A stretch of 64,000 bases of DNA from Pseudobdellovibrionaceae bacterium (lineage in GTDB: Bacteria; Bdellovibrionota; Bdellovibrionia; Bdellovibrionales; UBA1609), in the NCBI GenBank assembly GCA_023898385.1, contig CP060220.1, positions 2,852,001-2,916,000 of the forward strand, in the 5' to 3' direction. The notes beneath the pieces are model-generated. The model ran no database searches, was not told where the DNA came from, and worked only from the letters and a program-made list of their open reading frames with translations. Within the stretch, counting starts at the first letter, position 1. Each line of letters opens with the position of its first letter. A program made the position numbers and the translations under genes. This document shows positions 58,602 to 64,000 of this stretch, piece by piece.

Positions 58602-59974
58602 CGAAGTTCACAAGCTTTATTCTCAAGCGCTTGCGCCAAGAGGCCGGTGGAGACTTGCTGTAGGTTGGCATTTCTCGACCATACCCGCTGAGCTTCGGAA
58701 AACGCCGAGAACGAGCTCAATAGAAGGGTATTTTGATTGTCTAAGGGTGAAAGAATCATATGTTCGGCCCTCACTTGATGGGGAGTCGCGATTTCAAAGA
58801 GGTATGCCATCTCAAAATCTTGCGCCGAAGGTTGGTATTGGTAGGTGAACTTGCACTGGAGTTGAATCTCGCCCGTAACAGCTAAGACGAGAGAGGATTG
58901 TGGCTCCACTCGTAAAATTTGATTTCCTATGACGGTGCCTCCACTGACAGAGTAAGGATGTTGAAGATCTAAAGTGTGTTTATACACTTCAGTGGCTAGA
59001 GCAAATCCAGTGCGAGGTTTGCTGAGTGCGGTAATGCGGGTCATTAGTGCCGATGGCCCGAGTATTCTTAAATACACAGGAAAACCATTCGGATTGCCTA
59101 TAGTAGTTCTGATTTCCGGCAGAGCATGCCATCTGGTAGTTGCATATCCTTGTTCGGCCCCCGTGGTTTGTTGAATCGTGATTTCAGGCTTATACATTAA
59201 GATAGAAAATAGAGGCGATGTGGCAATCACCTGACCAAGATCAGAGTGCCCTAGAAGGCGACAGACACGAAGCGGTTCGCGATCCGGTGGCGTGGGTTGA
59301 CTCAGCTGACTCCAGTCAAAGGCCACCAGCGGAATCACTTCTTTGTTGTAAGGTCGCAAAGATGACTGCATCTGATCACAATGGAGAGAAAATGAGTCCA
59401 CAGTCGATATTGAATTAATCGCATTAATTTTGTGAACGTCATCTTTTAATATGGGTGTTTCGCCCATGGCCTCAATGCCATTTTTCAAGATGAGATGGTT
59501 AGACGAAGTGAGGTTCACAACATTTAACTCAAATGTGTCAAAAGAGTGGGTGGAACCATCTTCTCTTTGGGCTTTAAATGTGAACTGGCAACGAGAAGTC
59601 TTGTTTCGATTTTGGGGTAAAAACAGTTCTGGTGGAAGTATTTCCCGAACAGAAATGGTTTTTGTGGGGGGTAGTTGCAGATTGAACTGAACTTCAGTGG
59701 TGTTATTCAATTGGCATCGATTTTTGATTTCAAGCTGAAAAAAATCTTCCGGTAGGTATGGAAAACTAATGCGGTAGTCGGGATCAAGCGAAAGATTGGG
59801 GTTGTCATTGAGTTCGGTAAAATCAAGAGCATCCCCCTCTTGACTGACCAATTCAGGTTCAGGAACGGTCCAGGTATTTTGTTCGCGGGGTTTATGAACT
59901 TCCTGAACACAAGAAATGAGTCCAAGACTTAGGATAATAGCAGCATAGTACACGACATATTTAATTTTTAGCAT
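58592..59974 (-). CDS. Lipoprotein of unknown function
   Basis: The 460-residue protein begins with a lipoprotein signal (YYAAIILSLGLISC, lipobox LISC), so it is anchored to the outer or inner membrane. The rest is beta-rich and Pro/Thr/Ser-containing, with cysteines in spaced pairs (NRCQLN, SRCQFTF, LHCDQM, RVCRLL, LQCKFTY) and no motif I can assign. An Ig-like or adhesin-like architecture is possible. Confidence 0.65.
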   Translation of the reverse strand: MLKIKYVVYYAAIILSLGLISCVQEVHKPREQNTWTVPEPELVSQEGDALDFTELNDNPNLSLDPDYRISFPYLPEDFFQLEIKNRCQLNNTTEVQFNLQLPPTKTISVREILPPELFLPQNRNKTSRCQFTFKAQREDGSTHSFDTFELNVVNLTSSNHLILKNGIEAMGETPILKDDVHKINAINSISTVDSFSLHCDQMQSSLRPYNKEVIPLVAFDWSQLSQPTPPDREPLRVCRLLGHSDLGQVIATSPLFSILMYKPEITIQQTTGAEQGYATTRWHALPEIRTTIGNPNGFPVYLRILGPSALMTRITALSKPRTGFALATEVYKHTLDLQHPYSVSGGTVIGNQILRVEPQSSLVLAVTGEIQLQCKFTYQYQPSAQDFEMAYLFEIATPHQVRAEHMILSPLDNQNTLLLSSFSAFSEAQRVWSRNANLQQVSTGLLAQALENKACELRQR

Positions 59975-60154
59975 CTGATAGCCTCCTGAAGCGCTATCTC
60001 AGCAAGGCTTGTGCCAGGTAAAAGCGTTTTGTTTGCAGAAAATTCACATTGAAGATAAAGAGTCCTTACAAACACCGAAAGTAGCCGATGGGAGAATTAG
60101 AGTTTTTTAGGTAAAGGCATTTGGGCTATTCAAAAAGTTTGAAGGAGAAAAGTT

Positions 60155-60793
60155 TTGGTGGATAGAGTAGCAGTTTTGGGAGCCAGTCGTGGTCTAGGGC
60201 TCGAGGTATTTAATATAGCTAAGCAGAAGTTGGGGGCCGAACAAGTGCAGGGATTTGCCCGGACTATGGGGGCTAACGGTCACATCGCCGATTTTTCTAA
60301 GGTGGAAGCCCAAGATTTTGTAATTCAGCGATTGAAGGCCTTTTCGCCAACAAAAATTTTTTACTGTGCTGGAGGCGGCCCTTTTGGCAAATATGAGAAT
60401 AAGCAATGGAAAGACCATCTCTGGACCTTTCAGGTGAATTTTTTGTTTCCCGCACGGGTGTTGCACTGGGTGTTGGCAGAATCCCCGGTGAAACAGTTTG
60501 TGTGTGTGGGATCGGCTATTGCAGAATCTTCTCCGGACCCCAATGCGGCCAGCTATGCCGCTTCCAAACATGCTTTGAGAGGACTCATTTCTTCCGTGAT
60601 CGCGGAGTCTCCAGAAAAAGATGTGAGGCTTTTTAGTCCGGGCTACATGGACACACCCTTATTGCCGCCAAATGCTTGGCCGCGTCACTCAGGTAGGCCC
60701 CTGGCCTTGGCCGCAGAAGTGGCACAAAGACTATGGCAGTGGGCATCAGTTGATGCCGATCCGGCGTTGAAGATATATAGAGAAGAAGCTTAG
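60155..60793 (+). CDS. Short-chain dehydrogenase/reductase
   Basis: The 212-residue SDR has the NAD(P) loop AVLGASRGLGLEVF, AGGGPFGKY in place of NNAG, the catalytic Ser in VCVGSAIAESS and YAASKHALRGL (YxxxK). Pro and Gly in SPGYMDTPLL follow. It is shorter than usual (about 250), mainly after the active site. GTG 60155 has AAGGAG upstream. The substrate is unknown. The 180 bases before it hold no other gene. Confidence 0.82.
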   Translation: MVDRVAVLGASRGLGLEVFNIAKQKLGAEQVQGFARTMGANGHIADFSKVEAQDFVIQRLKAFSPTKIFYCAGGGPFGKYENKQWKDHLWTFQVNFLFPARVLHWVLAESPVKQFVCVGSAIAESSPDPNAASYAASKHALRGLISSVIAESPEKDVRLFSPGYMDTPLLPPNAWPRHSGRPLALAAEVAQRLWQWASVDADPALKIYREEA

Positions 60794-60846
60794 ACGATAT
60801 CGATTTTGTTGATCGTGACCCTATGAACTTGAGTGAGGAGTGAGTT

Positions 60847-61782
60847 GTGGAGAACACAGTGGAGAATGTTATAATTTTGGGTTCTGGCCCTGCCGGATTA
60901 ACTTCAGCCATCTATACGGCACGGGCTAACTTAAAGCCGCTTATGATTGAGGGTGACGAGGTGGGGGGCCAATTAATGACCACCACGGATGTTGAGAACT
61001 ATCCAGGATTTCCTGAGGGTGTGATGGGTCCAGAACTTATGGATGTCACAAGAAAACAGGCGGAAAGATTTGGCACTCGGTTTATCAGTCGTAACGCTAC
61101 AAAAGTGGATTTTAGTACTCGTCCATTTAAGGTTTGGGTGGGAGATGACCTTTATCAAGCTCATTCAATTATTATTTCCACAGGGGCCTCGGCTAAATAT
61201 TTGGGCCTGCCAAATGAAAAGCGGCTGTTGGGTCGAGGTGTCTCTGCCTGTGCCACCTGCGACGGGGCGTTTTTTCGCGACCTCAATGTGTGCATCATTG
61301 GCGGCGGCGATACAGCGATGGAAGAAGCCTTGTTTCTTACACGATTTGCAAAAAAAGTATGGGTCATTCATCGTAGGGGTGAATTCAGAGCATCGAAAAT
61401 CATGGCGGAGCGAGTGCTAGGACACGAAAAGATTGAAGTCATGTGGCATTCTCAATTGGCAGATGTTTTGGGAGATGACCTTGTGAAGGCCATTTCAGTA
61501 GAAAATGTAGAAACCGGTGAAAAGACAGAGCTACCCATGGACGGAGTGTTCATAGCCATTGGCCACAAGCCGAACACAGATATTTTTAAAGGCCAGCTTG
61601 AATTGAATGAAGTGGGCTATATTAATACAAAAAATAAGTCCACCTATACATCTGTTGATGGGGTGTTTGCCGCAGGAGATGTGCAAGACCATGTTTACCG
61701 ACAGGCCATCACCGCCGCCGGAACCGGTTGTATGGCGGCCATTGATGCTGAAAGATGGCTTGAAAACCAACAACACTCATAG
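60847..61782 (+). CDS. trxB: Thioredoxin reductase
   Basis: TrxB reduces thioredoxin with NADPH. The 311-residue flavoprotein has the FAD loop IILGSGPAGLTSAIY, the redox-active Cys135-Ala-Thr-Cys138 (SACATCDG), the NADPH loop IIGGGDTAMEEALF and the C-terminal FAAGDVQDHVYRQAITAAG. GTG at 60847 lies after GAGTGAG. Confidence 0.95.
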   Translation: MENTVENVIILGSGPAGLTSAIYTARANLKPLMIEGDEVGGQLMTTTDVENYPGFPEGVMGPELMDVTRKQAERFGTRFISRNATKVDFSTRPFKVWVGDDLYQAHSIIISTGASAKYLGLPNEKRLLGRGVSACATCDGAFFRDLNVCIIGGGDTAMEEALFLTRFAKKVWVIHRRGEFRASKIMAERVLGHEKIEVMWHSQLADVLGDDLVKAISVENVETGEKTELPMDGVFIAIGHKPNTDIFKGQLELNEVGYINTKNKSTYTSVDGVFAAGDVQDHVYRQAITAAGTGCMAAIDAERWLENQQHS

Positions 61783-61798
61783 AATGCGATGACTGAAT

Positions 61799-62299
61799 AT
61801 GGTTAAAAAACCCACATTGGATACCCGAGATCTACTCAATAAAATAGAGCGACTGACTCAGGAGCGAATGTCCCAGGAAGAGGTTGTTTCGTTAGCTGAA
61901 TATCGGAGCTTAAAGAATCAGGTGGAGCCTCCGTCCATATTGGTGATTGAAGACGACGAGACCATGCGAAAATCACTTCGCCGGATTTTTGAATCAGAAG
62001 GTTACCGGGTAACCACAGCGGCGGATGGAACCCAGTTGAGCCAAGTGTTGGACGTGGCACCGATAGATTTGATTGTACTTGATGTGGGTTTGCCATGGAT
62101 CAATGGATTTGAACTAGCAAAACTCATGAAAGAACACGATCAACTGAAGCACTTGCCCCTCGTTTTCGTTTCTGGGCGAAGTTCAGAGGAAGATGTGAAA
62201 AAAGGTTTCGAGTTAGGTGCTGATGACTATATTAAAAAACCTTTCGATATTGAAAAGATCAAAAAGTCGATCAGCACCTTGTTGAAGTTACACTCGTAG
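61799..62299 (+). CDS. Response regulator with N-terminal helical extension
   Basis: The 166-residue protein has about 45 helical residues and then one receiver domain: ILVIEDDETMRKSL (Glu/Asp/Asp), the phosphoacceptor Asp95 in LIVLDVGLPWING, Ser in FVSGRSSEED and Lys in YIKKPFDIEK. No output domain is present. It lies 16 bases after trxB. The cognate kinase is not visible next to it. Confidence 0.88.
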   Translation: MVKKPTLDTRDLLNKIERLTQERMSQEEVVSLAEYRSLKNQVEPPSILVIEDDETMRKSLRRIFESEGYRVTTAADGTQLSQVLDVAPIDLIVLDVGLPWINGFELAKLMKEHDQLKHLPLVFVSGRSSEEDVKKGFELGADDYIKKPFDIEKIKKSISTLLKLHS

Positions 62300-62312
62300 T
62301 TGAGGGCCTTGG

Positions 62313-62855
62313 TTATTGGCCGGTAAACTCTGAAAGTTCAAGATCTAGGGCAAAGGTACGTTGTTCGTCTGATTCCACTTGATGAATCTTGATGAGCGCA
62401 AAAGGAGCCAGTCCGATCCAATAAAAACCAGAAATTTGGCTTTGAGAAGAAAAACCCGCGGGTTTAACACCGAACTGAGCCATGCCATTTTCCTCGATGG
62501 GAAATTTGCATGTGTCATAAGTGCCAGCAGGAACTTTGATTGATTCTTTAACGCCACCTTGTTGTTCGCAAACGGCGAGAATCATCTGAACTAAGCTGTT
62601 GTCTGGCAAATCTTTACGTTTTTTCCATTCAGACTCGTCGCTGGCTAGGGTGTCTTCAATGAAAAACTGCGAAGTCAGAAGCATTTCTTCCCCATCCCCT
62701 TTTTGTTCGACCAATTGCTGCTGGAGTTTCGCAGGAAAGGGTTCGCCATTAACAGCAATGGTGCCGGTTAAAATGGCCTGATCACCCATTTCTGGAAAAC
62801 CATAGCTTTGAGCAGAAAAAACAATTGAAAAAATAAATAACGCTAGTGACTTCAT
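62313..62855 (-). CDS. Secreted protein of unknown function
   Basis: The 180-residue protein begins with a signal peptide (MKSLALFIFSIVFSAQSYG). ATG 62855 is preceded by AAGGGGG; the longer reading from 62903 would place charged residues ahead of the signal. The mature part has two cysteines (AVCEQQGG and DTCKFP) and IKVPAGTYDTCKF, which recalls DUF3108-like periplasmic proteins, but this is only weak similarity. Confidence 0.65.
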   Translation of the reverse strand: MKSLALFIFSIVFSAQSYGFPEMGDQAILTGTIAVNGEPFPAKLQQQLVEQKGDGEEMLLTSQFFIEDTLASDESEWKKRKDLPDNSLVQMILAVCEQQGGVKESIKVPAGTYDTCKFPIEENGMAQFGVKPAGFSSQSQISGFYWIGLAPFALIKIHQVESDEQRTFALDLELSEFTGQ

Positions 62856-62969
62856 ATTTCCCCCTTTAATGGATTTTTTAGGTCCATCTGATTTAATGAA
62901 CACAAACGTTAGCCAAGCCCAAAGGGGAAGGCAACATGATCCTTAATAGGAATTTAAAATATCTGAAGC

Positions 62970-64000
62970 CTAAAGAAGCTCTTTGGGAATTCCTCTGGGA
63001 ATGGCGCTTAGCAGCTTTTTTGTGTAGGCATCTTTGGGATTTTTATAGATCTCAAGAGCATCGGCCATCTCCACAATTTTTCCCTTATTCATTACAGCCA
63101 GCTCGTCAGCGATGAATTTCACTACGGCTAAGTCATGGGAAATAAATATATAGGTGAGATCGAGCTCTTCTTGAAGATCTAACAACAAATTCAAAATCTG
63201 CGCCTGAATGGACACATCAAGAGCCGACACCGATTCATCACAAACGATGAACTCAGGTTCCACAGCAAGGGCTCTTGCAATGCACACCCGCTGCCGTTGA
63301 CCACCAGAAAACTCATGGGGGTACCTGTTCAGCATGGATCGATCGAGGCCCACTTTCACTAATAGAGAAGCCGCCATTTCAAGACGTTCTTCTTTTGACG
63401 ACCCTAGGTTATGGATCACCATTGGCTCCATGATCGTTGAGCCGATAGTCATTCGTGGGTTCAGCGAGGCATAGGGGTCTTGAAAGATAATCTGCATTTT
63501 TCGCCGAACATGCCGAAGCTCTTCGCGATCCATGGCCGTTACACTTTTGCCATTGTAGATAACTTCGCCAGCAGCCGGTTCGATAAGTCTCAAAACAGAG
63601 CGACCCAAAGTGGTTTTTCCACATCCAGATTCACCCACGAGTCCCAGCGTTCGACCCTTTCGAACCGAGAGGGTCACGTCGTCAACGGCGTTCAGCCAGT
63701 TTGTGACATTGCCAAAAAAACCTTTCTTTGAGGGAAACCGTGTCACCAATGACTTAACTTCTAAAAGGACGGGATTCTTGTCTTCAGAGACGGGCCGGTT
63801 GGTTTTTTCTTTAATTTCCACTTGAAAGGATTTTTCTTTACCGTCTGAGGTCATGAAATCACTGACTGTCGGCAAACGAAGCGGATTATTTTCTAGTGAA
63901 GGACGGCATGCCAATAGGCCCTTGGTGTAGGGGTGTTGGGGCGATTCAAAAATCTGCCGAGCAGGTCCCTTTTCCACGATATCCCCTCGGTACATGACTA
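62970..64000 (-). CDS. Fused double-ATPase of an oligopeptide-type ABC transporter (5' part outside window)
   Basis: The frame stays open to the window edge (GTC before the first ATG), so the start lies outside. The first 45 residues (MYRGDIVEKGPARQIFESPQ, HPYTKGLLACRPSL) are the C-terminal end of an OppD/DppD ATPase. A complete OppF-type ATPase follows: LGLVGESGCGKTTLGRSVL (Walker A), FSGGQRQRVCIARAL (signature), FIVCDESVSALDVS (Walker B) and YIFISHDLAVVK. This fused arrangement is like E. coli YejF or GsiA. It powers uptake of peptides or related solutes. Confidence 0.9.
   Translation of the reverse strand, partial: VMYRGDIVEKGPARQIFESPQHPYTKGLLACRPSLENNPLRLPTVSDFMTSDGKEKSFQVEIKEKTNRPVSEDKNPVLLEVKSLVTRFPSKKGFFGNVTNWLNAVDDVTLSVRKGRTLGLVGESGCGKTTLGRSVLRLIEPAAGEVIYNGKSVTAMDREELRHVRRKMQIIFQDPYASLNPRMTIGSTIMEPMVIHNLGSSKEERLEMAASLLVKVGLDRSMLNRYPHEFSGGQRQRVCIARALAVEPEFIVCDESVSALDVSIQAQILNLLLDLQEELDLTYIFISHDLAVVKFIADELAVMNKGKIVEMADALEIYKNPKDAYTKKLLSAIPRGIPKELL

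Noticed and set aside
1..64000. CRISPR arrays, insertion sequences, prophage or defence genes
   Set aside because: No direct-repeat array, transposase, integrase, or recognisable restriction, toxin or phage structural gene was found in any frame.

Overview
The window reads as a chromosomal stretch of a free-living Gram-negative bacterium of the deltaproteobacterial / Bdellovibrionota type. This placement is an inference. It rests on the rpsU-yqeY-dnaG-rpoD macromolecular-synthesis operon, a heptose epimerase for lipopolysaccharide (hldD), lipoproteins with clear lipoboxes, a high density of receiver/Hpt/GGDEF/J-domain signalling proteins, and aerobic leucine and tyrosine catabolism. Coding density is very high and several convergent genes overlap at their 3' ends. 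I see no insertion sequence, integrase, prophage, CRISPR array or defence island.

Layout. 0-6 kb: tadA, then rpsU, a GatB/YqeY protein, dnaG, rpoD and a tRNA with anticodon CAT, closed by a strong terminator. 6-11 kb: a proline-rich lipoprotein with an NlpC/P60-like tail, an RNase HI-like protein, a TPMT-like methyltransferase and small secreted proteins. 10.8-16 kb: a leucine-degradation operon (methylcrotonyl-CoA carboxylase with the biotin carboxylase and carrier on separate genes, methylglutaconyl-CoA hydratase, HMG-CoA lyase). 17.4-22 kb: a minus-strand vitamin B5/CoA operon (DUF2520/PanG-like protein, panB, panC, coaBC, coaX, panD), which covers ketoisovalerate and aspartate to 4'-phosphopantetheine if the first gene is the missing ketopantoate reductase. 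22.2-25.9 kb: a near-symmetric 97-bp palindrome joins the ends of two convergent genes, followed by a HAD nucleotidase, a rhodanese and a PIF1-like helicase. 25.9-29.3 kb: hppD, hmgA (tyrosine catabolism) and ribD.

29.4-35.3 kb is the most unusual block. It encodes a GHKL ATPase, a STAS-like protein, a PAS/Hpt/CheA-like kinase, a single-domain receiver and a receiver-J-domain-TPR fusion, and looks like one signalling module. 35.3-45.5 kb: a TrmJ-like methylase, hldD, a divergent SelO-like pseudokinase, a nitroreductase, an ATP-grasp-like protein, a peroxiredoxin, exonuclease III, FxsA, a Ca2+ exchanger, an SH3 protein and a DksA-like protein that has lost three of four zinc cysteines. 45-52.8 kb: a compact minus-strand run leuS-speA-cation antiporter-yqaA-speB-ykgJ, which holds both enzymes of the arginine-agmatine-putrescine route. 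53-64 kb: a receiver-GGDEF protein, an esterase, a CDF metal exporter, gamma-glutamyltransferase, trmB with a small leader ORF, a lipoprotein, an SDR, trxB, a response regulator and, at the edge, a fused double-ATPase (OppD-OppF type) cut by the window end.

All functional names come from reading motifs by eye. No database search was possible.
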